From positions 248,001 through 312,000 of the forward strand of contig NZ_CP004353.1 of assembly GCF_000550805.1 (NCBI RefSeq): a DNA stretch of 64,000 nucleotides. Direction: 5' to 3'. How positions within the stretch are numbered: the first letter of the stretch is position 1; each line of letters opens with the position of its first letter. The position numbers and the translations under genes were made by a program. Below are positions 54,231-62,911 of the stretch, in pieces. Under the pieces are notes generated by a model that was not told the origin of the DNA, made no database searches, and saw nothing but the letters and a program-made list of their open reading frames with translations. The DNA is from Corynebacterium vitaeruminis DSM 20294 (GTDB lineage Bacteria > Actinomycetota > Actinomycetes > Mycobacteriales > Mycobacteriaceae).

Positions 54231-55204
54231 GGGCGTGTCTCCTAAATAAGTTGGGCCCGTCAGCGATAATTGCTCAGTGAGTAATAAACGCAGCCGGTAC
54301 CAGGTACTGACTGACCAGCAGTGGCAGAAGATTGAGCCTTTGCTGCCCACCAGTACCGGCCGACGGGGCAGGCCGTTTCGCAACAGCCGCCAGATCGTCG
54401 AAGGCATCATCTTCCGTTACCGCACCGGTATCGCCTGGCGGGATCTGCCCCGCGAACAGTTCGGCCCCTGGCAAACGGTGTGGAAACGCCACCGCCGCTA
54501 CGCCGCCGACGGCACCTGGGACACCCTCCTGACCTACCTGCTCACCCAGGCCGACGCCGCCGGAAAGATTGACTGGAACGTCTCCGTCGACGCCTCCATC
54601 ACGCGTGCTCACCAGCACGCGACGAACACCACCCGCCCGGAGCAGGACACAGGGGGCTCAAGCGAATCACAAGAATCTGCCGCTGTCGTTGCTTGAACCG
54701 GCAGGTCACGGCATCGGACGCTCGCGCGGTGGGTTATCAAGCAAGATCCATGCCGCCGTCGACGGGCACGGCCGTCCCCTGTCGCTGGTGGTCACCGGCG
54801 GCCAGCGCAACGACGGGGCGATGCTTCAGACCGTGCTGGAAGAGATCCACGTTCCGCGCCTGGGGCCGGGACGGGCAAGGACTCGCCCGGATGCGGTGCT
54901 GGCTGATCGTGGGTATGCCAGCGGTGTGATCCGCCGGCAGTTGCGCCGTCGGGGTATCAAGGCGGTGATCCCGGAAAAGCGCGACAGTGTCGCCGCCCGG
55001 AAACGCCGCGGCAGCACCGGTGGCCGGCCGCCGGCGTTTGATGCGGTGGCCTACCGGGGCCGGAACGTGGTGGAACGCTCGTTCGCGTTGGCGAAGCAGT
55101 GGCGTGGTCTTGCGACCCGGTACGACAAACTTGCCGTGGTGTACCGGGGTGCGGCGGTGCTATGCGCGATTATCACCTGGCTCCGAGCTTTAGGAGACAC
55201 GCCC
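54231..55204 (+). mobile_element. IS5-family insertion sequence, complete
   Basis: 974 bp bounded by perfect 16-bp inverted repeats GGGCGTGTCTCCTAAA and flanked by the duplicated TA of a CTAG target. The transposase is encoded in two overlapping frames. The element looks intact and recently inserted, since the ends and the target duplication are undamaged. Confidence 0.92.
54277..54696 (+). CDS. IS5-family transposase, first frame (orfA)
   Basis: 139 aa, GTG start. It carries the N-terminal helix-rich region of IS5 transposases (LTDQQWQKIEPLLP, RQIVEGIIFRYRTGIAWRDLPREQFGPW) and the first catalytic Asp in VSVDASITRAH (about residues 105-115). The family homology continues in the +1 frame after about 54645-54665. 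Confidence 0.88.
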   Translation: MSNKRSRYQVLTDQQWQKIEPLLPTSTGRRGRPFRNSRQIVEGIIFRYRTGIAWRDLPREQFGPWQTVWKRHRRYAADGTWDTLLTYLLTQADAAGKIDWNVSVDASITRAHQHATNTTRPEQDTGGSSESQESAAVVA

Positions 55205-55207
55205 TAG
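54569..55207 (+). CDS. IS5-family transposase, second frame (orfB)
   Basis: Homology begins at about 54665 (GIGRSRGGLSSKIH) and contains the second Asp in AVLADRGYAS and the Glu region NVVERSFALAKQWRGLATRYDK, completing DDE. It is probably made only as a fusion with orfA through +1 frameshifting in the overlap around ACAGGGGGCTCAAGC. The stop lies in the flanking TAG. Confidence 0.85.
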   Translation: MTGTSPSTPPSRVLTSTRRTPPARSRTQGAQANHKNLPLSLLEPAGHGIGRSRGGLSSKIHAAVDGHGRPLSLVVTGGQRNDGAMLQTVLEEIHVPRLGPGRARTRPDAVLADRGYASGVIRRQLRRRGIKAVIPEKRDSVAARKRRGSTGGRPPAFDAVAYRGRNVVERSFALAKQWRGLATRYDKLAVVYRGAAVLCAIITWLRALGDTP

Positions 55208-55386
55208 TTGTCGGTGGTCGGGGAGGCCGGGGTGTCGCCTGACGCGCCCTCGCTGGAGGTCTTTTCGGCATCGACGGCCGGGGTTTTCGCTGCGGCCGGG
55301 CGCAGGATCCGCGCCTCCATCCGATCCATCCACAGCAGGAACAGTGTGAGGAAGATCGGGACGAGGATGACAAGAAATGCGCTCAT
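55204..55386 (-). CDS. Small single-helix membrane protein
   Basis: 60 aa: [28 protein letters not shown], one helix, then a hydrophilic tail rich in Ala, Ser and Pro. It lies between glxR and nth, where M. tuberculosis has the membrane protein gene Rv3675. Its TAG stop spans the IS boundary: before insertion the same TAG came from the CTAG target, so the insertion left the protein unchanged. Confidence 0.65.
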   Translation of the reverse strand: MSAFLVILVPIFLTLFLLWMDRMEARILRPAAAKTPAVDAEKTSSEGASGDTPASPTTDN

Positions 55387-55451
55387 AGTCCCTGCATTTT
55401 ACCCTGTGCCGCCGCAAGTCGCCCCTCGCGGCCGAAGCCCTCGTCGCATTC

Positions 55452-55471
55452 CACTTTCCGACGCCTACGGC
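55452..55471 (+). repeat. Dispersed element, copy 16
   Basis: ACTTTCCGACGCCTACGGC in the region just before the nth -10. The preceding TCGTCGCATT also precedes the 26209 palindrome. Confidence 0.65.
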
Positions 55472-55479
55472 AACGCGCC

Positions 55480-55485
55480 TAATGT
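55480..55485 (+). promoter_or_regulatory. -10 hexamer, probably leaderless, of nth
   Basis: TAATGT, 7 nt before the ATG at 55493. The region where a -35 would lie is the dispersed element. Confidence 0.4.
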
Positions 55486-55492
55486 AGAAGCC

Positions 55493-56365
55493 ATGCCCGC
55501 ATCCAGCCCTACCGACGCCACCGCCATCACCGTGCCCGACACCCCGCCGATCGCGCGCGTGCGCGTCGGCAAGCACCGGGCACTGAAGGGGGAGACTGAA
55601 CTGGGCCGCACCCGGCGTGCCCGGCGCATCAACCGGGCACTCGCCGCGGGATACCCGGACGCGCACTGCGAGCTCGACTTCACCAACACCCTCGAGCTGG
55701 TCGTGGCCACCGTCCTGTCCGCGCAGTGCACCGATGTGCGCGTCAACCAGGTCACCCCGGCGCTGTTTGCCCGCTACCGCACGGCGGAGGACTACGCCAC
55801 CGCCGACGAGGCCGAGCTGCAGGAGATCATCCGCCCGACCGGCTTCTACAAGGCCAAGGCCGGGCACCTCATCGGCATGGGGCGGCTGCTCGTCACCGAC
55901 TACGGCGGCGAGGTGCCCAGCGCCCTCGAGGACTTAGTGCGGCTGCCCGGCGTGGGCCGAAAGACCGCCCACGTGGTGCGCGGCAACGCCTTCGGGATCC
56001 CGGGGCTCACGGTCGACACCCACTTCGGGCGGCTCGTGCGCAGGCTCAAGCTCACCGAGGAGGAGGATCCGGTGAAAGTCGAGCGCGTTCTGGCTAAGCT
56101 GATCGAAAAGAAAGAGTGGACGATGTTCTCCCACCGGATCATCTTCCACGGCCGGCGCGTGTGCCACGCGCGCAAGCCCGCCTGCGGCGCCTGCTTCCTC
56201 GCACCCGAGTGCCCGAGCTTCGGGCTGGGGCCGGTCGAGCCGGACCAGGCCGCGGAGCTGGTCACCGGGGACAACCGGGAGCACCTTCTGTGTCTGGCCG
56301 GGCTCGGTCAGCCGGGCGAAAACGAGGAAACCACGGGCGTGGAGAAGGAGCGTAACGATGCCTAA
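55493..56365 (+). CDS. nth: Endonuclease III
   Basis: 290 aa from the ATG at 55493; the frame further upstream passes through the adjacent small gene. The helix-hairpin-helix [12 protein letters not shown] carries the catalytic Lys, VDTHFGRL the catalytic Asp, and [17 protein letters not shown] fits the C-x6-C-x2-C-x5-C iron-sulfur pattern. It removes oxidised pyrimidines. The N-terminus is about 50 residues longer than in E. coli. The stop overlaps the next gene by 8 nt. Confidence 0.94.
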   Translation: MPASSPTDATAITVPDTPPIARVRVGKHRALKGETELGRTRRARRINRALAAGYPDAHCELDFTNTLELVVATVLSAQCTDVRVNQVTPALFARYRTAEDYATADEAELQEIIRPTGFYKAKAGHLIGMGRLLVTDYGGEVPSALEDLVRLPGVGRKTAHVVRGNAFGIPGLTVDTHFGRLVRRLKLTEEEDPVKVERVLAKLIEKKEWTMFSHRIIFHGRRVCHARKPACGACFLAPECPSFGLGPVEPDQAAELVTGDNREHLLCLAGLGQPGENEETTGVEKERNDA

Positions 56366-56954
56366 GAAGACGATCATCGGCTCGGTGGTTGTGTTCATCG
56401 TCGGCGTGGCGGTCATCCTCGCCCTGGCCACGTCGATGCGCACCTCGGGACAGCCCAACAGCCCCGCGGCCTCGGGGACGTCGCAGGCCCAAGTGCAGGA
56501 CGTTTCCTCGGACGAGATCCCGGCGCGCCCCGACTGCCCCGACACGCAGGTCGCGGGCGTGGCGCTGCCGTGCCTCGGCGGGAACGAGGCCAGCGCGCCG
56601 AGCTCCGCCCAGTACACCATCGTCAGCCTGTGGGCCTGGTGGTGCGAGCCCTGCCGCACGGAGCTGCCCTTCTTCGACGAGCTGCAGGCCAAGCACCCGG
56701 AGTACTCGGTCGTCGGGGTGCACGCGGACCAGTCGGCGGGCAACGGCGCGGCCATGCTCAACGACCTCGGCGTGAAGATCCCGTCCTACCAGGACGACTC
56801 GAACGCCTTCGCCGGGGCCCTCGGGCTGCCCGGGGTCGTGCCCATCACGGTCATCGTCGGGCCAGACGGGAAGATGAAATCGTTCATCCCCAAGGCCTTT
56901 ACCACCTACGATGACCTTGAGGCGGCCATCGCCCAGAAGATCCAAGGAGCGTGA
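56358..56954 (+). CDS. Membrane-anchored TlpA-like thioredoxin
   Basis: 198 aa. An N-terminal helix (residues 5-27) anchors it outside; the thioredoxin fold has [15 protein letters not shown] (CxxC) and [12 protein letters not shown] with the cis-Pro. A second Cys pair, DCPDTQ and LPCLGG, precedes the domain. It is the Rv3673c counterpart and probably reduces extracytoplasmic disulfides, possibly in cytochrome c or MarP folding. Confidence 0.85.
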   Translation: MPKKTIIGSVVVFIVGVAVILALATSMRTSGQPNSPAASGTSQAQVQDVSSDEIPARPDCPDTQVAGVALPCLGGNEASAPSSAQYTIVSLWAWWCEPCRTELPFFDELQAKHPEYSVVGVHADQSAGNGAAMLNDLGVKIPSYQDDSNAFAGALGLPGVVPITVIVGPDGKMKSFIPKAFTTYDDLEAAIAQKIQGA

Positions 56955-56959
56955 CCCAC

Positions 56960-57724
56960 ATGAGCTATCCCTCGACCGACCTGCCCGGCGTGAACACCGC
57001 GTTGCGCCCCGAGGCCGCGCCCGGCTGGCTGCGCCCGGTGGTCGACGCCGTCCACCACGGGCACGCCTCCGCCGCGCTGGAGCGCGAGCTGCACGAGCGC
57101 TATAAGGAGGACGATCCCAGCAAGCGGGCCGCCGTGCTCATGCTGCTGGCCAGCCGTGAGGCGTCGACAAGCGACGCCGAAACCCTGCCTGGCGACGCCT
57201 CCGTGCTGCTCACGCACCGCTCGCCGCGACTGCGCAGCCACTCGGGCCAGATCGCGTTCCCCGGCGGCCGCGTCGACCCCGGCGACATCGACATCGTGGA
57301 CTGCGCCCTGCGCGAGGCGTGGGAGGAGACGGGGCTCGATCGCCGCAGCGTCACCCCGCTCGCCGCGCTCGACGAGGTGCAGATCCGGCCCACCGGCAAC
57401 CCCGTGCACCCGATCGTGGCCCACTGGGATAACGAGGTGCCAGTCGGCGTCATCGATCCGATGGAGGCCGACGAGGTGTTCCTCGCCCCGCTCTCCGAGC
57501 TCATCCTGCCGGATAACCGCATCACGGTCTCGCGCGGCCTGTGGACGGGCCCGGCGTTCCTGATCAACGACTACCTCGTGTGGGGCTTTACCGGCGGGCT
57601 GTTGTCGGTCATGATCCAGGAGGCCGGCTGGGAGCAACCCTGGGACCGAGGCCACGTCGTGCCGCTGGAGGAGGCCCTCGCGACCACCCGCAACAACGAG
57701 CGCTGGGGGCGCGCGCTGCCGTAA
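56960..57724 (+). CDS. nudL: NUDIX hydrolase, CoA pyrophosphatase-like
   Basis: 254 aa from the ATG at 56960, 10 nt after AAGGAG. A GTG at 56951 overlaps the upstream stop but is too close to that site. The NudL signature LRSHSGQIAFPGGRVDPGD is followed by the Nudix box REAWEETG. The expected reaction is cleavage of CoA or related dinucleotides. The segment REASTSDAE (about residues 65-73) comes from an inserted copy of the dispersed element in a loop before the fold. Counterpart of Rv3672c. Confidence 0.85.
   Translation: MSYPSTDLPGVNTALRPEAAPGWLRPVVDAVHHGHASAALERELHERYKEDDPSKRAAVLMLLASREASTSDAETLPGDASVLLTHRSPRLRSHSGQIAFPGGRVDPGDIDIVDCALREAWEETGLDRRSVTPLAALDEVQIRPTGNPVHPIVAHWDNEVPVGVIDPMEADEVFLAPLSELILPDNRITVSRGLWTGPAFLINDYLVWGFTGGLLSVMIQEAGWEQPWDRGHVVPLEEALATTRNNERWGRALP
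57153..57174 (-). repeat. Dispersed element, copy 17, inside nudL
   Basis: On the minus strand TCGCTTGTCGACGCCTCACG, in frame within a loop of the protein. Confidence 0.6.
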
Positions 57725-57997
57725 TACCGGCGAAACGTGTCACGGCATGCATTTCACAGCTAAGGGGTGTAGGTTGCGTAGTCTGAAGCGCCCTGTCGCG
57801 CTCGGCGGTTGCGCATGGTCGCGTTGCGGTCGTGTCGGTCGCATCGGGTACGGTGCGAGTATGCCGTCCACACGGAGGCACTCCCTTGCGGGTTCGCCTT
57901 CGCCTCGGCGGCAATTGCCTTAACGGCACCCAGCTGGCGTGGGGGAACCCCCTCTCGCGCGAGCTCAACGAGTACATGCAATGCGGGAAGGTACCTA

Positions 57998-59197
57998 GTG
58001 CATTTAGCCCCTGACACCATGGTCGACGTGGTGGTCATCATCGCCGTCATCATCGCCTGCTTCTCCGGCTGGCGCCAAGGAGCGTTCTCCGCGGTGCTGT
58101 CCACCGTGGGCGTGATCGCGGGACTCATCTGCGGTGCGGCGCTGGCGCCCACCGTCATGCAGCTGACGGACTCCGTCGCGCTGCGCTTCCTGCTGGCGCT
58201 CGGGACCGTCGTCATGCTGGTCGGCATCGGCAACCTCGTGGGCGGCCTCCTAGGGGCTAGCCTGCGCGACCGCATGCGCTGGAAGTCCACGATGGTGCTC
58301 GATTCCTCCATCGGCGCGGTTTTCCAGGGCCTCGCCACCCTCATCGTCGCCTGGCTCGTGGCCATCCCGCTGGCCACCGGCATGGGCGGCAGCGTGGCCC
58401 AGGGGATTAGGGATTCCAAGATCTTGGGCGCGGTGGACGAGCACACACCCGACGCGCTGGCCACGCTGCCGTCGCGGATCTCCGCGATGCTCAACGACTC
58501 CGGGGTGCCGTCGCTGGTCTCGCCGTTTAGCGGGCAGACCACCAAGCAGGTCGAGGCCCCCAACATCCAGGTGGACGACGTCGCGCTGGTGGAGAAGATG
58601 CGTCCCTCGGTCATCCACGTCATGGGCGAGTCCGACCAGTGCTCCCGCAGGCTCATGGGCTCCGGCTTCGTCATTGATTCCAAGCACGTGATGACCAACG
58701 CCCACGTCGTCGCGGGCACCAACAAGGTCAGCCTCGACACCGTCGAGGGCGTGCTCGACGCGCAGGTGGTCTACTACAACCCGGAGCTGGACATCGCGGT
58801 CCTGCGCAGCGACAACCTCGACCTGCCGGTCCTGCCGTGGGCGGACGAGGTCGCCCAAAGCAGCGACGATGCGATCGTCATGGGATTCCCCGAGTCCGGC
58901 CCGTTCGAGGCAGCACCCGCCCGCATCGCCGACCGCATCACCATCTCCGGCCCGGACATCTACGCCACCGGCCGCGTCGAGCGCGAGTCCTACACCGTCC
59001 GCGGCACCATCCGCCAGGGCAACTCCGGCGGCCCCATGGTGGACACCTCCGGCAACGTCCTCGGAGTCGTCTTCGGCGCCTCGGTGGACAACAGCGACAT
59101 CGGCTACGCGCTGACCGCCCAGGAGGTCCGCTCGCAGGTGGGGGACGCCTCGCAGCTGGCTACGCCGGTGGATACCGGCCAGTGCGTCCTGAGCTAA
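57998..59197 (+). CDS. marP: MarP-type membrane serine protease
   Basis: 399 aa from the GTG at 57998, 6 nt after GGAAGG; an ATG at 58019 is possible. Four CvpA-like helices (residues 1-130) are followed by a periplasmic trypsin-fold protease: His in TNAHVVAG, Asp in PELDIAVL, Ser in GNSGGPMV. The Cys in DQCSRR and the C-terminal GQCVLS match the disulfide that holds mycobacterial MarP active. MarP protects against acid and oxidative stress by cleaving cell wall enzymes. The 57725-57997 gap before it holds no gene I can name. Confidence 0.93.
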   Translation: MHLAPDTMVDVVVIIAVIIACFSGWRQGAFSAVLSTVGVIAGLICGAALAPTVMQLTDSVALRFLLALGTVVMLVGIGNLVGGLLGASLRDRMRWKSTMVLDSSIGAVFQGLATLIVAWLVAIPLATGMGGSVAQGIRDSKILGAVDEHTPDALATLPSRISAMLNDSGVPSLVSPFSGQTTKQVEAPNIQVDDVALVEKMRPSVIHVMGESDQCSRRLMGSGFVIDSKHVMTNAHVVAGTNKVSLDTVEGVLDAQVVYYNPELDIAVLRSDNLDLPVLPWADEVAQSSDDAIVMGFPESGPFEAAPARIADRITISGPDIYATGRVERESYTVRGTIRQGNSGGPMVDTSGNVLGVVFGASVDNSDIGYALTAQEVRSQVGDASQLATPVDTGQCVLS

Positions 59198-59207
59198 AAA
59201 CGATAGA

Positions 59208-59248
59208 AGCGGCCACGCCAGTGCAATGCACGGTGCGTGGCCGCTTTC
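59208..59248 (+). terminator. Terminator of marP
   Basis: AGCGGCCACGC and GCGTGGCCGCT, perfect 11-bp stem, then TTTCGCG, which is also the start of a dispersed element. Confidence 0.85.
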
Positions 59249-59267
59249 GCGTATCGACGCCTACGGC
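59245..59267 (+). repeat. Dispersed element, copy 18
   Basis: CGCGTATCGACGCCTACGGC directly after the marP terminator stem, same orientation. Confidence 0.7.
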
Positions 59268-59269
59268 TC

Positions 59270-60196
59270 CTAGCCCTCGACCTGTGTGATGAGCGCGAAG
59301 TCCGCGATGACCCGGGCGAGCTCGTCAGGGGACTCGAGGTGCGGGCGCCAGCGCGCGTTCGGCAGGGTGATTCTCTGGAACCGCCCCTGCGCCCGGGCGT
59401 TGGCGAAGTGGGCGAGCGTGGTGCTGTGGCGGGTGTCGTCGCCGATGAACTGGACCGGGATGGTCACCTTGGTTCCCATCCACTTGGTGGGAGGCACGGC
59501 CGTGGCCAGCCTCTGGGTGCGCATGACGGCCGGGTAGGTCGACTCCACGGACATCGCCTGCTGGCGCAGACCGAGGTCCTCGGAGAACTGCTCGCTTTGC
59601 TGGTAGCCGAGCGAGGTGACCGCGCGGAGGTCGTGGGCCAAGAAGCGGTCGCGGCGGCGCCAGACCATCTGGCGCAGGGGCCGGGGCAGGCGGGTGAGCG
59701 CGTTGTTGACCACGAGGTTGCTATAAAGCCACGGGCGCGTGAGCAGCGCCCTGCGCATGTCGACGGGGTGGATGCCGTCGATGCAGGTCAGCCCGTTGAT
59801 GTGCTCGGGGTGAGAGGCCGCCATCGTCCACGCGATCGCCGCGGTCGACCCCACGCCGACGACGTGGGCGTCGTCGTGGCCAAGGGTGCGGATGACGCCG
59901 GAGACGTCGCCGTTGAGGTGGCGCAGGTCGTGGCCCGTCGGCGGCTTGTCGGAGTAGCCGTAGCCGCGCAGGTCGAGGGCGACCACGTGCAGACCCCGCG
60001 CGGCGAGCGGCTCGATGACCCGCCGGAAGTCCATCCAGCTGCCGAAGCAGTCGTGAAGCAGCACCACCGCGGGGTCGCCGGGGTCGCCGGCGGTGACGGC
60101 GTGCAGCCTCAGTCCTCGGGTGTGCAGCACCTGATGGTGGAATCCATCGAGCAGCACGACCTTCGGGGACAGCGTGCGGTGAGAGTAGGGGCTCAT
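59270..60196 (-). CDS. Alpha/beta hydrolase (EphE-like) with altered catalytic residues
   Basis: 308 aa. The fold is clear: VVLLHDCFGSWMDFRRVIEPLAARG (oxyanion region), ALDLRGYGYSDKPP, and the cap RRRDRFLAHDL. At the nucleophile elbow, where GHSxGG or GHDWGG is expected, the sequence is VVGVGSTAAIAW, so the nucleophile position is Gly. The C-terminal GH that supplies the catalytic His reads ARWRPHLESPDEL, so that His is Arg. It sits where M. tuberculosis has ephE (Rv3670), divergent from marP. It may be a non-enzymatic or very unusual member. Confidence 0.8.
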   Translation of the reverse strand: MSPYSHRTLSPKVVLLDGFHHQVLHTRGLRLHAVTAGDPGDPAVVLLHDCFGSWMDFRRVIEPLAARGLHVVALDLRGYGYSDKPPTGHDLRHLNGDVSGVIRTLGHDDAHVVGVGSTAAIAWTMAASHPEHINGLTCIDGIHPVDMRRALLTRPWLYSNLVVNNALTRLPRPLRQMVWRRRDRFLAHDLRAVTSLGYQQSEQFSEDLGLRQQAMSVESTYPAVMRTQRLATAVPPTKWMGTKVTIPVQFIGDDTRHSTTLAHFANARAQGRFQRITLPNARWRPHLESPDELARVIADFALITQVEG

Positions 60197-60361
60197 TGTC
60201 TTCCTAGGTTGGCCAGCAAGCGGGACTTACCAGCGGCGTGATGGGAGTAAGGCGAGGGGCCGATAAAAGGGAACACGCCCCGCAAGTGCGAGGCGCGCCT
60301 GAAACAAGGAGATCGGTGGCCGCGAACGGCGCGCGGTGGGAAACCGGCGCGGGTGCGCGAG

Positions 60362-60865
60362 CTAGCTGTACATGCCTCGGTGGCGGGACTCCAGCTTCTT
60401 CTGTGCCTGACCAGGGACGAGGTTCTTCAGCTCGTTGACGGAGCTGATGGTCTCCTTCGGTGCCTGGATCTTCTTCAGCTTGCGGAAGCCGATGAGCGCG
60501 AAGACTCCGGCGAGCACGAGCATGAGGAGGAACACGATGAGGAAGGCCGCCCAGCGGTCGAGCCACAGGTAGTCGAGCAGCTCGGCGAGGAAGAAGAAAA
60601 AGAAGAAGGAGCTGTAGAGGGCGACCGTGCCGGCCACGCCGAACAGGCCGCCGCCGATGGCGCCCTTCTTGGCCTCCGCGGCCAGCTCGGTCTTGGCGAG
60701 CTCGATCTCCGCGCGGAACAGCGAGGACATCTGGGAGGTAGCGTCGCTGACCAGTGCGCCGATGCTCCCCTTGTTGCCGGTGTCCACATCGGCGAGCGGG
60801 ATGGAGTTCACCTTCGCGTCAAAGGTCTCTGCGCCGCTGGTAAAAAGTCCGTTGTCGTTGCTCAC
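60362..60865 (-). CDS. DUF1469/holin-superfamily III-type membrane protein
   Basis: 167 aa, GTG start. An amphipathic N-terminal part (SIGALVSDATSQMSSLFRAEIELAKTELAAEAKK) leads to a pair of helices, FGVAGTVALYSSFFFFFFLAELL and AAFLIVFLLMLVLAGVFALIGF. Such proteins are widespread in actinobacteria and not prophage-borne. Counterpart of Rv3669. The role is unknown. Confidence 0.82.
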   Translation of the reverse strand: MSNDNGLFTSGAETFDAKVNSIPLADVDTGNKGSIGALVSDATSQMSSLFRAEIELAKTELAAEAKKGAIGGGLFGVAGTVALYSSFFFFFFLAELLDYLWLDRWAAFLIVFLLMLVLAGVFALIGFRKLKKIQAPKETISSVNELKNLVPGQAQKKLESRHRGMYS

Positions 60866-60995
60866 GAGTCGCTTCCCTCCGAAAGATTCTTTCTAAAAAA
60901 GTGCAATCACTACTTATCGTGCCACGAAATGACCGATTAGGTGAATTCCTCACGCGAAATTCTCGCCCCAATTCTGTGGTCGGCGCCCGGATTCG

Positions 60996-61001
60996 TAAGA
61001 T
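60996..61001 (+). promoter_or_regulatory. -10 hexamer, probably leaderless, of the Rv3662c-like gene
   Basis: TAAGAT, 7 nt before the ATG at 61009, no Shine-Dalgarno. Confidence 0.4.
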
Positions 61002-61008
61002 TGGCGGC

Positions 61009-61677
61009 ATGGATTCGCTCTCGCAGCTCGCCGCCGTCCCCGCCCTCGCCTCGCTCATCGAGGAGGCCACGGGCGCCATCAACGCGGTGCATCGCAGGCC
61101 GGTCAACCTGCGCAAGGTCGAGCTGACCAGCTCCGAGTCCACGCTGCGCGGCGCGAGGGCGAACGTGGATCTGTACCGCGCCGGGGTCACGGAGGAGGAG
61201 TCGATCTCCGCCTACAGCGTGCTCGCGCCGGGCTCGGTCGACGCCACCGTGCGGACCTTCGTGCGAGCCCCGCTGCAGGTGCTGGCCCGCATCGACGCCC
61301 TAGCTGGCGGCCCCGGCCGCCCAGAGCAAGGTGCCGATCGGCTTTCCGCGCTGGCCGGGCTCGTCGCTACCACCAAGGGCGGGGCGCTTCTGCCCGCGAT
61401 CCTCCACGGGGAGCTCCTCCGCGGCGGTTACTTCGGCAGGCGCAGCGGCACGGTCGCCAGGGTCGCAGCGCGCGTGAGCGCCATCGGCACCGGCTTCGAC
61501 CCGCGGGGCCTGACCGTTCCGGAGACCTACCTGCGCCGGCACCGCGAGGACTACCGGCGACTCGCGGAGCGCTTCGGTTCGGATGAGGCGAGCATCGAGG
61601 AGTTCTTAGCCTTCCACGTGCGCGCCTTCATCGCTGGGGCCACCGAAGCCGAGGGCATCGCCAGCGCAGCGTCGTAA
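61009..61677 (+). CDS. Conserved actinobacterial protein, Rv3662c-like
   Basis: 222 aa from the ATG at 61009; the frame upstream to 60901 would include the promoter. An all-helical, Ala- and Arg-rich protein with VNLRKVELTSSESTLRGARANVDLYRAG and LARIDALAGG as the most distinctive parts. No signal peptide or membrane helix, and no known catalytic motif. Its place next to the HAD gene and ssd matches Rv3662c of M. tuberculosis. Confidence 0.72.
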   Translation: MDSLSQLAAVPALASLIEEATGAINAVHRRPVNLRKVELTSSESTLRGARANVDLYRAGVTEEESISAYSVLAPGSVDATVRTFVRAPLQVLARIDALAGGPGRPEQGADRLSALAGLVATTKGGALLPAILHGELLRGGYFGRRSGTVARVAARVSAIGTGFDPRGLTVPETYLRRHREDYRRLAERFGSDEASIEEFLAFHVRAFIAGATEAEGIASAAS

Positions 61678-61695
61678 AGCGAAAAGCTAAAAAGC

Positions 61696-62556
61696 TTAGG
61701 TGGGGGACTCGTCCTCGCGGTACTTCTTCGCCAGCCAAATGCCACCCGCGGCGGCCGCAGCGAGCGCCGCGACGACGCCGGTGGTCTTGCCCAGCTCCTT
61801 GCCCGTGGGCAGCTGGAAAAGCGGCACGGGGTTGCGGAAGGAGTGGATCTCCCAGCCCTTGTCCGTGGCCACCTTGCGCAACGCGCGGTCGGGGTTGACG
61901 GCGTTGGGGTGGCCGACCGCCTCGAGCATGGGCAGGTCAACGGCGGAATCGGAGTAGGCGTAGCTTCGCGAGAGGTCGTAGCCGCGGCGGGCGGTGAGGT
62001 CCATGATCGCCTGCGCCTTGGCCGCGCCCTTGCAGTAGAAGGTGATCTCGCCGGTGAACTTGCCGTCTTCCTTGGCCAGCTCCGTGGACACGACGTGCTC
62101 GACGCCGAGCTCGCGCGCGATGGGCTCGACCAGCTCGCGCGCGGAGGCGGAGATGATGACCACGTCGTGGCCTGCGGCGATGTGCTGATCGATGAGAGCG
62201 CGGGCCTCGGAATAGATGGTGGGTGTGACCACCTGCTGCATCGTCTCCTCGGCGATGGCCTTGACCTGCTCGACGTCCCAGCCCGTGACCATCTGCGTGA
62301 GCTGGTCGCGGGTTGCGTCCATTTGCCCGTCGGAGTGCCCGGCGAACATGTAGGTTGCCTTGGCCATGGACATCTGCAGCGCCTCCACGGGCGTGATGAG
62401 CCCGGAGTTCAAGAACTCCTTGCCGTAGGCGAACGCCGAGGAGGTAGCGATGATGGTCTTGTCCAGATCGAAGAACGCGGCCACGCGATGAGGCGCGAGG
62501 ACCACGTCGGTGCCGGGTCGTCGCGCCAGGGCGCCGTGTTCGTTCGAATCAACCAT
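61696..62556 (-). CDS. HAD-IB hydrolase (SerB-like) with C-terminal membrane helix
   Basis: 286 aa. Nucleophile motif FFDLDKTII (about residues 28-36), motif II VIISAS, and motif IV YAYSDSAVDLPML (about 219-231). A C-terminal helix, TTGVVAALAAAAAGGIWLA, probably tethers it to the membrane. The group includes phosphoserine phosphatase-like and lysophospholipid phosphatases. Counterpart of Rv3661, divergent from ssd with the 6C RNA between them. Confidence 0.88.
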   Translation of the reverse strand: MVDSNEHGALARRPGTDVVLAPHRVAAFFDLDKTIIATSSAFAYGKEFLNSGLITPVEALQMSMAKATYMFAGHSDGQMDATRDQLTQMVTGWDVEQVKAIAEETMQQVVTPTIYSEARALIDQHIAAGHDVVIISASARELVEPIARELGVEHVVSTELAKEDGKFTGEITFYCKGAAKAQAIMDLTARRGYDLSRSYAYSDSAVDLPMLEAVGHPNAVNPDRALRKVATDKGWEIHSFRNPVPLFQLPTGKELGKTTGVVAALAAAAAGGIWLAKKYREDESPT

Positions 62557-62600
62557 TGCCCTTCGAGTCTAGTCGCAAATGGGGTCGCGGTGAATGATGC

Positions 62601-62621
62601 ATTTTGCTTGTAGACGATTAC
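62601..62621 (+). repeat. Dispersed element, copy 19, diverged
   Basis: TTTTGCTTGTAGACGATTAC; the CGAC core is changed to AGAC. Confidence 0.45.
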
Positions 62622-62756
62622 TAAAGCCGGTCCTCACATGTCCTAAGGGGAAGCTGAGAAATGGGGACGGGTCGGGGCCCGCTGCGGGGGCGCGGCCGGA
62701 CGGAAAAACTTTCGGGAGCTGTGCAAACGCGCCCGGCGGGTAAGGAAAAGGGGAGG

Positions 62757-62785
62757 TTGCCAAGCGGTAGGGGCTGTGTCATAAT
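62757..62785 (+). promoter_or_regulatory. Promoter of the 6C RNA
   Basis: TTGCCA (62757-62762) and CATAAT (62780-62785), 17-bp spacer; transcription should start near 62792. Confidence 0.7.
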
Positions 62786-62791
62786 GACACC

Positions 62792-62899
62792 TGCAAGGCC
62801 CCGATATACAGTGCGGCCTGCCCCGGCCCGCCCCCCTGTGGCCGGGATTGGCGGCTCGCGCATTACCCCCCCCTAGCGCGAGCCGCCCCTTTATTTTTC
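62792..62899 (+). ncRNA. 6C RNA (actinobacterial small RNA)
   Basis: Two hairpins expose runs of six or more C. The first is CCCGGCC (62822-62828) and GGCCGGG (62840-62846) around CGCCCCCCTGT. The second is GGCGGCTCGCGC (62850-62861) and GCGCGAGCCGCC (62876-62887) around ATTACCCCCCCCTA, followed by a T-rich tail that makes it the terminator. This matches the 6C RNA family. The M. tuberculosis member (B11) lies in the same place, between the Rv3660c and Rv3661 genes. It is thought to act on mRNAs of growth and division genes through the C-loops. Confidence 0.9.
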
Positions 62900-62911
62900 G
62901 TGTCCGGCGGG

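Noticed and set aside
60362..60865. The holin-superfamily protein as a sign of a prophage.
   Set aside because: It lies in a conserved chromosomal block (Rv3669 counterpart) with no other phage gene.
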